Source of the DNA: Platanthera guangdongensis
Lineage: Eukaryota; Streptophyta; Magnoliopsida; Asparagales; Orchidaceae
Reading direction: 5' to 3'
NCBI GenBank assembly: GCA_039583875.1
Contig: CM077153.1
Location: forward strand, 67,588,482 to 67,652,481
Length of the DNA: 64,000 bases
The translations under genes and the position numbers were made by a program. Below are positions 34,017 through 44,859 of the stretch, piece by piece. Below the pieces are notes generated by a model. It searched no databases and was not told the origin of the DNA. It worked only from the letters and a program-made list of their open reading frames with translations. Numbering within the stretch: the stretch's first letter is position 1; every line of letters starts with the position of its first letter.

Positions 34017-34966
34017 TATGTACCTGCAGATTCAATGAGTGTCCTATTTTTCCTTTCAGCTACCCCATTTTGTTGGGGAGTTCTAGGAGCTGAGAAGCAC
34101 TGCCTGATACCTTCCTTCTCACAGAACTCATGCATAAGAAGAGACTCAAACTCTATGCCATGATCACTTCTGATCAATGCAACATGAGTAGAGAACTCAA
34201 TCTGTATGGTCCTGCGAAGATCTGTAAGAACCTTGAATATATCTGACTTAGTTCTCAGAAAGGCCACCCAATTGAATCTGGAGAAGTCATCAACAATCAC
34301 TAAAGTGTAAGACTTCCCTCCTAGGCTTTGTACTACAATGGGTCTAAATAGATCCACATGAAGCAAATACAAAATCCTAGGTGAATCACTTTTATTAATG
34401 GATTTGAAACTAGTTTTATTTTGCTTGCCTAATTGACAAGCCCTGCATAGGTTTTCCTTCTTGTAGGGGCCAGAAGGTAAACCTCTAACAAGGTTGTCTT
34501 TAGATAACCTAGCTATATTCTTAAGGTTTACATGACCTAATCTTTTATGCCACAACTCATTTTGGTTAGTAGTGATATTGAGTAAACAAACATCAATTTT
34601 GGCAGAAATAAAATCTACTAGATATATGTTACCTTGTCTAATTCCAATTAAAACAGTTTGGTTTTCATTATTAATAATAGAACATGAGGTAGAGTTAAAG
34701 TGTACCTGATAACCTTCATCACATAATTGGCTTATGGATAGTAGGTTATGTTTGAGTCCTCTTACATATGTTACTCTCTTGAAGGTAACTGTTCCAATAT
34801 TTACTGCTCCATATCCTTCAGACTGGCCACTATTTGAATCACCAAAGATCACCTTTGGTCCTAGCTTGGACTTATAATTGTATAGATTGGCCTTGCTGCC
34901 TGTCATATGCTTGGAGCAACCACTGTCCAAGTACCAGGTCTGACTCACCCTTGGACAGCTCTTCAC
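33971..34966 (-). pseudogene. Element A protease and integrase core
   Basis: The protease block WYLDSGCSKHMTG lies near residue 11, then GLKHNLLSISQLCDEGY. The integrase zinc finger (WHKRLGH, CRACQLGKQ) and catalytic D in LLHVDLFRP, D in LIRSDHGIEFES and E in [13 protein letters not shown] follow. The frame goes out of register at its end. Confidence 0.94.
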
Positions 34967-35251
34967 CTATACATGTAATGAAAAACAAAACTCAATTGTT
35001 CTTGACCCAGGTTACCTTGGGTCCTTTATGTTGTTGAAATGTAAAGCTGGATATAATAGACAAAGTAGGCTGAGATTTATAACCTAAGGGGTGATATCTC
35101 CTAGGTGGAATAACCCAATCAGCTACTGGATTGAATGGTTTATTAACTGGCTTAGAATTTCTATAAGAGAAATGATTTAAGTTTGGTCCTTCTGGGTTCG
35201 ACGATTTCTGTAAGTTCGTCGACTAGAGTTCGGCGAATAGGGCTGAGATCG
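34967..35251 (-). other. Element A gag-pol boundary, no open frame
   Basis: This holds the remnant of the gag tail and the gag-pol junction with several stops. Its high-coordinate end (35200-35251) is part of the TTCGTCGA array that continues into the next segment. Confidence 0.6.
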
Positions 35252-35674
35252 TCAATCTCTGCTCAGAGAATGATAGTAGTCATTTTCTATGCCCCAAGTT
35301 CGTCGACCTCTGCTCGACGAACCATACCAAGTTCGTCGATCGCAGTTAGATGAATTGTTATTACTAAAGTTTGCATTCAGCGTTCGTCGATCTGGGTTCG
35401 ACGAACTGGACACATTTTGTCGATCTGAGTTCGACGAATGCTGCTGAACCTTGTTTTTATTAGCTGTTTTCTGATTTTTATTTCTCTTGTCTATGGGTTT
35501 TGGGTTATTTTCTGACATTGGTTTGTCTATTATCTTTTCTTTTCCCTTGGCAGAAACAAATTTAATGGGTGTTGTAAGAATATTTTTCTTAATTATGGGG
35601 GGTAAACCTGATGATGTACCCAAGCCCAGCTTGCCATTTAATCTGGCATTTAATGTGCTTGTTATGTTCATCAA
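35252..35674 (-). pseudogene. Element A gag C-terminal part containing motif copies
   Basis: It has NGKLGLGTSSGLPP, a hallmark of SIRE gag tails, then a Lys/Asn/Ser-rich stretch. From residue about 80 the DNA is the family motif (TTCGTCGA...TTCGACGAA at 35300-35440), so the protein reads as irregular SSNSDRQN / SSNPDRRTL / SSNCDRRTW repeats. The join to gag has a TAG and a frameshift. Confidence 0.7.
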
Positions 35675-35862
35675 CTTGAGACTTCTTCCATTGAGAGATT
35701 GCTTAAGTTGTTTAGCCTCACATAAATCAGATTTTAGTTTAATTATCTATTCATTTGCTAAGGTTAGTTGATCTTTTAGTTTAATATTTTCTGAGTTAAC
35801 AGATTCAAGATTTCCTAGTCTTTCTCTAAGGATTTTTATTTCTTTTTCTGAACTAATTAAAT

Positions 35863-37113
35863 CTAAGCACATAGTTTTGAATTCAATTTTAAATAAATCA
35901 GAATTAAAATTAAAGCTTGAAAGACCTGATCTGCCTCTGAGTCTGAGGCTGCCTCATCTTCAGATTCTCCTTCTGATCCTGAATTTCTCCTGGAGGCATC
36001 AATTGCCATAAGGCAAACCTCCTTGGATCTTGCTTCTTCCTCTTCTTCCCTTGAGCTGGCAGAGGATGATTCTTCTTCAGTATCACTCCATGTTTTAGCA
36101 ACAAAGCCCTTGTCTTTCTTTTTGTACTTGCTTGAGGAGGGTCTGCTGCTGTGTTTTCCTCTGGAGTCCTTTTCTCTGCTTTTCTCCTTCTTCTGGTTTT
36201 CTGGACATTCTGAGATGTAATGTCCAGGCTTTCTGCATCCAAAGCACACAACCTCCTTGGTTGGTGTCTTGTCAAATCTGGGCTTATCATCCTTCTTGGA
36301 TGATTTCCTTCTGAAATCCTTTCTAGCCATCTTATAAAATCTTTTTGCAAAGAGACTCATGAGTTCTTCATTGGATGTTGAGGTCTCACTTTTCTCAGAT
36401 GCCTTGAAGACTATACTGTGATCCTTTCTCACTGGAGTTGTTGACTTCTGTTCAGCTGCTTCTCTTGATTTTATCAACTGCTCATAAGACTTTAATTTGC
36501 CCAGCAGAGATTCAGTTGATATCTCATTTAGGCTTGTGGCTTCTTTAATAGGCCAGATTCTTGAATCCCAAGAGCTATGGAAGCACATCAAGATTTTGGC
36601 ATTCACCTCTGTAAGGGTGATGTCTTTATCCAAGGTTTTAAGGTCATTGATGATTGAGCTCAACCTGTTGTACATTTCAGCCACTGATTCAGCCTTAACC
36701 TTCTTAAAATTCTCATACAGGGATATGAGGTTTGATCTCCTGCCTTTCCTTTCATCTGCTGAGCCAGCTACCATTTGGTTGAGGGAGTCCCAAATGGCCT
36801 TGGCTGAGGTGCACTCAGCCACCTTCTGAAATATGTCATCTGACACAGTCTGAGCCAAGATGTTCATTGCCTTTACATCTGCAATTTTGGATTTCTTGTA
36901 AGCATCATTATTCTCTGGAGGAGGTACTGCAGTCCTTTTGGTAGAGGTGCTTGTAGAAGCTGCAGGTGCTGGAGGTACTCCTGTCAAGATGGAAGCAAAA
37001 ATATCCTCATTAATAGAATTCATGTATAGTTTAATTCTTGCCTTCCAGATGACAAATCTGTTAAGATTGCATACTGGAGGTCTGATGCTTGCATAATCTT
37101 TGTTTTGAGCCAT
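35863..37113 (-). pseudogene. Element A gag
   Basis: A 416-residue frame starting MAQNKDYASIRPPVCN. N-terminal half has the copia gag core (WKARIKLYMNSI, AKAIWDSLNQMV, RRSNLISLYENFKKVK, AEMYNRLSSIINDLK), then a CCHC knuckle CFGCRKPGHYISEC, then Ser/Glu-rich acidic repeats. A frameshift near 35925 ends the true frame early, 20 residues before the stop. The start codon is the first Met after the PBS leader. Confidence 0.93.
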
Positions 37114-37240
37114 GTCTGTGAAGAAATAAATCTAATAACAAAAACAAAACAATCAGATCTAACAAGAGGGATCTTTATGGTTCAGGTGTTAGCCTGTACA
37201 ACCAATTAACCTCTTAAGGTGTGGTAGATTAATCAACCTG

Positions 37241-37252
37241 GCTCTGATACCA
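37241..37252 (-). other. Element A primer-binding site
   Basis: TGGTATCAGAGC begins two bases inside the 5' LTR and matches 12 bases of initiator tRNA-Met. Confidence 0.92.
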
Positions 37253-37254
37253 AT

Positions 37255-39010
37255 TGAAAGTGCAGGTTAGATCTGAAATACTCTAGAGGGGGGGGGGGTG
37301 AATAGAGTATTGTGCTCACTAAAAACGTTTTACAACTTTTGCTGTAATCCTAGGTGAACAGTTTAGCAAATAAAGAGATAAGCACAACAATCTAATAAAT
37401 CACAGAGCAACACAACCAAAACAAAATAAAAAGGGCAACCAGACAACACAAGAAATTTATAGTGGTTCCCCAACCTGGGTACATCCACTCTTCTACCACC
37501 CTGGTAGGAATCCACTCAGGTTTTTGATCAGGTGCCTGACACCAATGAGCTTTTGTTCAGGTGCTCAAAAACCAAAACCTCAAGTCTTTTGGTAGGAGAC
37601 TTGCAACCAAGAATAATTTTGAAGGGAATTAAAACCCTGTACAGAGGATGGAAAAATGGTGATGATGTCTTCTCTTTCTCAATAACAACTGAGAAGACTT
37701 GTGGATTGATTTCAGCAGATTGCTCCCCCTGAGATCTTGAAGGGATCAGGAATTCTGGAGCACTGCTTCAGGGTGACAGGTCTTCAAAAACTTGAGTACC
37801 TGGACCAGAGATTGCTTCAGGAACTTCTTTGACAAATAAAGTTTTTTTGTCCTTCTGAAGTTATCCTGTAGGATTGAAGGAAGAAGACTCTTGATAGAGA
37901 TTGAATGTTCTTCTTCTTCTTCTTGATGATGTTCTCTGGTCTAAGCTGATTGCAGAAAAGAACTTTAGATTTCTGTAAGACTGTTCTTTAGTGCTATCAC
38001 TGTCTGTATGTTTGTCTGTCACTACTTGTGTTGTAGTACTGGTTGATCTTTTCTTTTCTAACTGACGACTGACTAAAGAACATTCGAAATTTGAATGTTT
38101 GAGCAGTAATTGCAGTCGGCCTGGGAAGTAAGCGACAGTCAATGAATTCCCCAACTGTCCCATGGAAAAATGGCATGAAATAATCCATGATTAATGCTCG
38201 TTCTAACGGTAACATTCCGAGAAGATTTAGCATTAATTACTCAGGATTCATCGCCAAGAAAAGGGACGAAAAACTGGAGAAGACCTAGTCTGGAATCGTC
38301 GAATGAAGAACATGGATCGTCGAGCTGAGTTCACAGTTCATCGAGCTGAGCTGATGAGTTCGTCGACCAGACAATAGCAATTTGTCTTCAAGGGAATCTT
38401 GTCAATTCTGCAACAATCTTCGTCTAACTGACAATCTTCATTCGTCGAACTGAGATCCAAAATCATCGACCGAAGAATGATTGTGGACTTAGAATCTGAG
38501 AAGTCTCTGACTGAGAAGGATTCAAATCGTAGACTAGAAAAAGTCGAGTGGAATACTGAATTCGTCGACCTGAGAAGTTGACTTCGTCGACCTGAGAAGT
38601 TGTGAACTTGAGGTCCAAGTTAGTTGAGCTCAGAATCTTATTCGTCGACCAAAGCTTGAAATTGGACTTAGAAAAATCTGGAGTTATCCTGACTTTAGCT
38701 TGTTGAAGTATCTCAATCTTCGTTTAACAGAGAACAAAGATCGTCGAGCTCATCACAGAGAAAAGTCTCAAGATCGTCGAGCTCAGAACGCCTTTCGTCG
38801 AGCTGAGTTCGACGAACGTCGAACTCATTTGACTTAGTCTTGAAATCTTCTAAGTCTTGAGTCTCTGAAGGTCTTGTTGATAGCTGGTCCATCTGATGTT
38901 GACTCTAAGGACTTGGCCTAGACTCTAGGACACAAACTTGACCCTGACTATACATGTTGGGTCACATCCTAAGCTAGTGAATCTAACCCAAATCAACTAG
39001 GGATCCAACA
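37255..39010 (-). repeat. Element A 5' LTR
   Basis: It pairs with 4903-6660. It has an 11-G run (37288-37298), the terminal hairpin 37462-37488 with TATAAAT, and the TCGTCGA array at 38297-38825. Some motif copies differ from the other LTR. Confidence 0.95.
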
Positions 39011-39589
39011 GTCTTTCTTTTTCTAAATCTTGTGGAGAGGAAAATTGACCGGTAATGGTCGTCAGAATCCGGATAGGACTCCGTGGAAAATCATCCTGGG
39101 GATAAGGACGTCTAGATCAGGAGGATATAGTGGGACTCTAAGATCCTTCCTTGTATGGAGGTGAAGAGCCGGCTCGAAGACTTTTCCTAGAAGGAAAAGG
39201 AGAGAGCCAACCGGTCCGTGTAGCAGATCGGTATAGAGACCAAAAGAGCGTTTATATCTCATAGCCTTCGATCTCCGGCATCATAGAGATCAAGATTTTT
39301 TAATCATCTTGAACAATTATAATTTTTAATTCATGAAATGGAATTCTTGTTTATCCTCTGATTGATTCTATGATTGTTCTAGTTTTGTCAAGTGTGTGTG
39401 CGTGCTGTCGGGCTAGCAAACAAACTTGCACAGGAAAATGAGTTCATAGACTTACCACCACGTGATAGATACCTAACGTGATGCTGTAGCTTCCAGAACT
39501 CGATTTCATGGGACAAAGAACTTTAAAATTCCAATTAATGCATTAAACCTTATTCACACCGCCTCTAAGGTTGGCCACTAGATCCAACA
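39011..39589 (+). mobile_element. Element F 5' LTR, right part (R/U5)
   Basis: Continues the LTR split by element A. It ends TATTCACACCGCCTCTAAGG, an eroded form of the TATTCACCCCCTCTAG end found in A, D and E, and CAACA at 39589. No gene. Confidence 0.7.
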
Positions 39590-39591
39590 AG

Positions 39592-39602
39592 TGGTATCAG
39601 AG
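39592..39602 (+). other. Element F primer-binding site
   Basis: TGGTATCAGAG starts two bases after the LTR end. Confidence 0.85.
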
Positions 39603-39639
39603 GAGGTTACTTCAAAAAGGCTTAAAAAACTGAAGTAAG

Positions 39640-41556
39640 ATGGCTAACTCCGTTCACACATTTAATGAGGGACAAGGTGTGAGTCTACCTCCACTCTTTA
39701 TGGGGAGTGACTATAGTCGCTGGAGAACACACATGATAATCTTTTTGATGACTCAAAGCATGGACGTATGTGCCATGATAGAGACAAAGTACACTGCACC
39801 CACTATCATAGTTGGGGATAAAGTCATAGAAAAACCATGTAATAAGTGGGATGATGCAGACAAGCTTAGATGTACGAATAATGCCAAGGCCATGAAATCG
39901 TTATTCTGTGCCTTGGACAAAACTAAATTCAATATAATATGTAACTGCGAGACTGCTTACGATATATGGCGTCTTCTTGAGCTCACTCATGAAGGTACTT
40001 TGTAGGTGAAGGAGTCAAAGCTGTTCCGACTCGAATCTGACTATGAATTGTTCCGGATAGAGATTGACAAGGATGTGGACAACATGTACACGCGATTTAC
40101 TAAGATCTTCAATGCCTCAAGATCTCTTAGAAAGAACTTTCCAAATGTTGACCTAGTGAGGAAGATCCTGCGATCTTTGCCTCCTCGCTTCAACTCAAAG
40201 GGGACAGCTATTGATGAGTCTAATGAGATCAATACCCTGGAGATAGAGAGCCTCATCGACAATCTGAAGACGCACAAACTTGAATTGAAGATTCAAGCAG
40301 AGGAATATCCCAGCGAAGTAAAGAAGAAGGGACTGGTGTCGAAGGCCGCAAAGGAGATAAAAGCTGCTGAAGATTCTGAGGAAGATGAGGAGGAGAGCCT
40401 CTATGTTCGATAGTTCAAAAAATTCATGAAGAATCCTAAGAAGTAGGTACAATTCAAGAAATTCCTGAAGAGAGGAGCTGGATAAGGCAGAAGGTGGAAT
40501 ACGCCATTGAAAGAGATGGAAAGCGATGATGAGAATCCCAGTCGGAGTGCTATCACTGCCACAAGCCTAAACACCTAAAGAGAGAATGCCCAAGACTCCA
40601 TAAGGAGGAAAAAGAAAAGCAAAGCCGACACAAAGGGAAGAAGAAGGTGCTGAAGGTGTTCATCTGGGATGAGGATGGCTCTGATGAGTCAAGCACCACA
40701 GACTCCTGCAGCGAAGATGAGGAAAATCTATGCCTCATGGAAAAGAATCAAGAAGAATCTGACGATTAGTCCAGTGTCCAGAGCGACACAGAGGTAACTC
40801 CACCTACTTATACTGAACTTCTTGAAACCTATGAAAATTTTATTGATAAATTAGAAAGCGTTATTTCTGAGAAAAAGTCCTTGAGAGCCGAGAATAAGAA
40901 AATCAAAAAGGACCTAGAAAAATTAAAAAGTGAAGTAATTAGAACTGGCAAAGAGAAGATCAAATGTCTAAATTGTTCTCACTCGATGACAATGATGGAT
41001 GGACTAAAAGCAAGTCTCTCCAAGAAAACATTGAGATCAACTAGTCTCATCAATGAAAAGAATGCCTTGGAGAAAAGACTTTAAATGTCTCTGTCCAAGA
41101 TAGAGGAAGGCAAAAAGCAATTCGCCAATTGGTGCGTGATACTAGTTACTGAGAACACCGCCTTAAAGGTGAGGATCCATGATCTCAATTATGTTGTCCA
41201 AAAGTTCAGAATAGGCCAAAAATCATTGGATATGCTTTTGGGAGAACAGTGTCATGGATCTGGTAAGTTTGAAGTAGGATACGTGAGTCCAACATCACCA
41301 CCGAGTGGGAATCACTATCATTCCAAGCCTAAGTCCACTTTAATAAATCTAAAGATAAAGTTAAGAATTCTGGACGGCTATCCCCATCCTCAAGCAAGAG
41401 CTCGAGCAACTCGATAAAAGCAGCATCCACTGCTTACACGTTGTGTGCAAACTATCATAAGTTTGGTCACACATCTGGCTCATGTTTGAGGAAAGGTGCC
41501 AAGAAAAATATGCAAGTCGGGAAACCAAAGTCTTCTACCTATCATATGGGTGGGAC
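39640..41556 (+). pseudogene. Element F gag, decayed and truncated
   Basis: Starts MANSVHTFNEGQGVSLPP with a copia gag core (DYSRWRTHMIIFL, TAYDIWRLLELTHEG). Reading continues in frame after TAG at 40003, through 40411-40413, 40444-40446 and 40767-40769 (all TAG) and TAA at 41082, plus at least one frame change near 40500-40560. A zinc knuckle CYHCHKPKHLKREC lies near 40550, a coiled-coil region at 40850-41080, and a second knuckle near 41440 lost a Cys. LTR E' cuts it at 41557; no pol follows. Confidence 0.85.
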
Positions 41557-42886
41557 TGTTGGGTATTATATCCACAATAACCCAGATTTGATGAAGTCAC
41601 CCTTGAACTAAGATGAATTAAGTTGTATTTGATGTCTTGTTTGAGTTATGTGTTTGCAGGACTATATTGCCAAGTGTAGACCAATGTTAGTCTACAATGG
41701 GTCACCAAACACAGGACCATACAATGTAATCCCTCATTGTGTGATCCATGGTGTTGACTCATGTGTAGACTCTCTATTTGGATACACTATATGTTTCAAG
41801 CACTAGGATTGATTGGAGAAAGAAGTGTTGCTGAGTTTATTGAAGAATAGAAAATTCTGTTGAACAAAAGTTTGCTAAGTCTTTTACTCATGTAGTAGGT
41901 TATATACTCGAGTTAAATACTTGGTAATTACTCGAGTAAATTTATCTATACTCGAGTAAGGGAAATGGATCCCGAGTAGTCTGAATATAGCTCTTGAGTA
42001 GCCAAGTCCATTACTCGAGTAGACTTTCTCTTGTTCTCGAGTTAACATAATTTCCTCTAAGAATTTATTCTAAGTCATTTACTCGAGTAGTCATATTAAC
42101 CACTCGGCTAATTAAGTCTTTTGTCTTGAGTTGCAGAAGACAGATTCTCATGTTATTTTACCCCACTCGAGTAGTCTATCTACTACTCGATTAGTCCAGC
42201 TCTAATACTCGAGTGATAAGATTTCTATCTCTCAGAATTTTTCTAAGTCCTATACTCGAGTAGTTAATCTCCTCTCAAGTAGTTCATCTACTACTCGAGT
42301 AGTCCAGTTCTAGTACTAGAGTAACCCGTATTCTTCTCCCAGAAAAATATTCCAAGTCTTTGACTCGAGTAATTCTTCTACCTCTCCAGTAGTTTATTTC
42401 TAGTACTCGAGTAGTTCAACTCCACGTCTCGAGTAATCATATTAGTACTCGAGTAAGTCTTTGTGCACTCGAGTGATTACTCATTCTATTCTGGATTTTG
42501 CCAAAGTCTTCTGCTCGAGTAGTCTCCTTCAATTCTCTCGAGTAATCTTATTAGTACTCGAGTAGGTAATCTTTTACTTGAGTAAATCAGTCAGATTTTT
42601 CCAGAAATTCGTTAAGTCCAAAATCGACGGGAATTTCAAAAGGCTTGACGTGATTGGTCCACGTGTACGTCATTAATGATAATTATGACCATTAGGGAGA
42701 TCTTATATTATGTATTGTCAAAACCGACCAACCCTAACAAGCTATCAAGTATTATTCTAAGAATTTTTTGAATCCTATTCTCTTTCTAAAAACTGAAGCC
42801 GCCGACCTCATCGTGCATATCAGCTAGGGTTTTCATGCAAGAAGATTCAGAATAAAGTCGACTTACAGTTCGAGATCAGTTTCAAC
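41557..42886 (+). mobile_element. Partial LTR E', same family as E
   Basis: Begins TGTTGGGTATTATATCC and matches the element E LTR start (42887) block by block, with its own ACTCGAGTA array, a CCAAT/G-box (ATTGGTCCACGTGTACGTCA) near 42655 and a TATA-like box near 42709. It stops after the promoter because element E is inserted there. The rest should lie beyond the right window edge. Many differences from the E LTR show it is a different copy. Confidence 0.75.
41890..42595. repeat. ACTCGAGTA motif array in LTR E'
   Basis: About 25 copies of ACTCGAGTAG/A and decayed forms are spaced 15-40 bases apart. The core CTCGAG is palindromic; non-motif spacers are dissimilar. Confidence 0.9.
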
Positions 42887-43214
42887 TGTTGGGAACCATG
42901 CCCACAGTAACCCAAATTTGATGAAGTCACCCTGGAACTAAGATGAATTAGGTTGTATTTGATGCTTTGTTTGAGTTATGTGTTTGCAGGATTCCAATGG
43001 GAAGTGTAAACCAATGTCAGTCTACAATGAGTCATCAAACACAGGACCGTACAGTATAATCCCTCATTATGTGTTCCAAAGTGTCGACTCATGTGTAGCC
43101 TCTCTATTGGGATACACTTCATATTCAAGCTATAGGACTGTGTAAAGACTTGGTGTTGATTCCCTTCTAATAGAAGAAGAAAATTGCTGACAGAAATTTT
43201 TCTAAGTATTTCTC

Positions 43215-43895
43215 TCGAGTAGGTCCTTAACTACTCGAGTAGATTGCTTGAGAGATAGTCGAGTAAAAAGTTCTGTATACTCGAGTAAGAAAATTTTTCC
43301 TCTCGTGAAGTTAAGTAAAACACTCGAGTAGTTCATTGACATACTCGAGTAGCTTACTTAACTACTCGAGTAGATCACTCTTCCTACTCGAGTTGCCCAG
43401 AATTCAGGTTCCAAATTTTTTCTAAGTCATTTACTCGAGTAGGTACTCTATATACTTGAGTAAGTCTTTCATATACTAGAGTAAGTCTTTCACATACTCG
43501 AGTAAGTCCTTTATATACTCGAGTAGATTTCTTTTGTCTCGAGTAGTTAAACCAAACTACTCGAGTAGTTGTTTTTCCCGTGTGCAGAATATTTCTAAGT
43601 ACTTGTCTCGAGTAGTTCTTCTAAACCACTCGAGTAGTTTAATTCTGCCTATTCGAGTAGTACAACTTGTACTCGAGTAGCTCAACTCCTTCCCGTGAGA
43701 AACTTTCTGTGTACTCGAGTAGTCCTTCTAACATACTCGAGTAGTTGAGTATACATACTCGAGTAGTTGATTATACATACTAGAGTAGTATTCTTCTACA
43801 TACTCGAGTAGTCTTGATTTGTATACCCGAGTAATTTCTCTATGCTTACTCGAGTAGTCCTTGACCTACTCGAGTAGTTTTATACATACTCGTGT
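43215..43895. repeat. ACTCGAGTA motif array in the element E 5' LTR
   Basis: About 25 copies of ACTCGAGTAG/A lie in U3 upstream of the promoter, more regular than in E'. Confidence 0.92.
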
Positions 43896-44016
43896 ATATG
43901 ACTTCATTTTCTCTGAAATTTCTTCTAAGTCCAGATTTGACAGATTTTCAAATACCGTGATATGATTGGTCCATGTGTACGTCATTAAAGCCGATTATGC
44001 CCGTTATTAGTACTCC

Positions 44017-44025
44017 TATAAAAGG
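44017..44025 (+). promoter_or_regulatory. Element E TATA box
   Basis: TATAAAAGG lies 120 bases downstream of the array and about 40 bases after a conserved ATTGGTCC...TACGTCATTAA block shared with E'. Confidence 0.8.
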
Positions 44026-44421
44026 TCTTGTCTAATCGACAAACCCTAATTAGAAAAACCGATCTTTCATGAAGAAAAATTCCTCTGAGTATTGCAGTCG
44101 TCGCTTTCCAAAAGTAATCGTTATTTCCTCTCTCTCTCTTCACGGAAAGAAAGCCGCCGCCGCTGTTCTTCTCCGGCAAGGGTGTCGATCTTCAGAGGAA
44201 ATAGACAAAAAAAGCTTTCCAGATCGAGATCGATTTTCATATACTCATCTTCAGTCCGATCGTGGAAGCAAGAAGTTCAGATCTACGGATTGCCGAGAAT
44301 CCTTCTTCAACTTTTCTGATAAAGCTGCATGCCAAGAAGAAGATTCCAGTTGCTGTTTCATTTTTAGATCTGAACCAGACAATATTACTGTTTGTATTTT
44401 TCAATACTTGTACTTTATTTC

Positions 44422-44563
44422 TGTAGGAGAAATTTTCTCCGAGTGTAGGAGTTTTTCACTCCGAGTTTGTAGGAAGGTGTTTCTTCCGAGTTGTAGATCC
44501 AGTTAGATTGGATTGAGATTGTAGGAACTTTGTTCCGAGGGTAGGATTGTTTTTCAATCCGAG
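44422..44563 (+). ncRNA. Array of six hairpin modules in the element E leader
   Basis: Six consecutive 22-27-base modules have the form TGTAG-stem-loop-stem-(C)GAG. Stems differ but pair: GGAGAA/TTCTCC, GGAGT/ACTCC, GGAAG/CTTCC, ATCCA/TGGAT, GGAAC/GTTCC and GGATTG/CAATCC. Module limits are 44422-44443, 44444-44465, 44466-44490, 44491-44517, 44518-44539 and 44540-44563. They lie downstream of TATA and so are in the RNA leader. Confidence 0.8.
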
Positions 44564-44610
44564 ATAGTGGAGTAGCCGAGTCTAGTTCGTTGCTAGATCG
44601 GTGAGGGAAA

Positions 44611-44645
44611 GTGGATGTACCCAAGATCGGGGAACCACTATAAAT
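44611..44645 (+). other. Conserved terminal LTR hairpin and TATAAAT, element E
   Basis: GTGGATGTACCC...GGGGAACCAC folds with GTGG/CCAC and CCC/GGG pairs and is followed by TATAAAT. Same structure in D (47400-47428, also in the other LTR) and A (5114-5140, 37462-37488). Loop sequences vary, pairs do not. Confidence 0.75.
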
Positions 44646-44776
44646 CTTGTCTCGTCTGTGATATTTTAGTAGACAGATCTGTGCTGTGTTTCAAGATTTT
44701 TTATTCCGCAAAAGACGCACAACTCATATATTCACCCCCTCTAGGTGATGTAGGTTGACAACTATTATCTTTCAAT

Positions 44777-44788
44777 TGGTATTAGAGC
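44777..44788 (+). other. Element E primer-binding site
   Basis: TGGTATTAGAGC, two bases after the LTR, matches initiator tRNA-Met at all but one of 12 positions. Confidence 0.88.
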
Positions 44789-44859
44789 AAGGTTGATCGT
44801 TAAAAGGTTAACACCTTGATCAGTTCCTGCATATAGTTGTTAATTGAGATCTATCTATC

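Larger units (their letters stand above)
4903..39010 (-). mobile_element. Element A: SIRE-like Ty1/copia retrotransposon carrying nested elements B and C
   Basis: Two LTRs of 1758 and 1756 bp (4903-6660, 37255-39010) flank, in minus-strand order, PBS, gag, protease, integrase, RT, RNase H, a motif-array spacer, ORF3 and a polypurine tract. Without B (11.6 kb) and C (10.1 kb) the element is about 12.4 kb. LTR ends are TGTTGG...TTTCA on the minus strand. Long LTRs, a third ORF and the domain order point to the SIRE/Maximus lineage. The LTRs differ by many scattered substitutions and the coding regions hold several stops and frameshifts, so the copy is dead. It is inserted in the F LTR. Confidence 0.9.
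42887..44774 (+). repeat. Element E 5' LTR
   Basis: Starts TGTTGGGAACC and ends ATTATCTTTCA. In order it has the motif array, CCAAT-box (43975-43979, reverse), TATA box, six hairpin modules (44422-44563), the terminal hairpin (44611-44638) with TATAAAT and the TATTCACCCCCTCTAGGTG end. Short ORFs at 44069-44506 are chance. Confidence 0.92.

Noticed and set aside
41890..43895. CRISPR-like array of short palindromic repeats with unlike spacers
   Set aside because: Spacer lengths are irregular, repeats are only about 10 bases, the DNA is plant and the arrays belong to LTRs. No cas genes.
44069..44506. 145-residue ORF in the E 5' LTR
   Set aside because: Runs through the promoter-leader region and hairpin modules; no similarity to a known protein and no counterpart in E' or D.
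41557..44774. E' and E LTRs as a simple tandem duplication
   Set aside because: E' lacks the leader and LTR 3' end and differs widely from E, whereas E has both ends; insertion into an older LTR explains this better.
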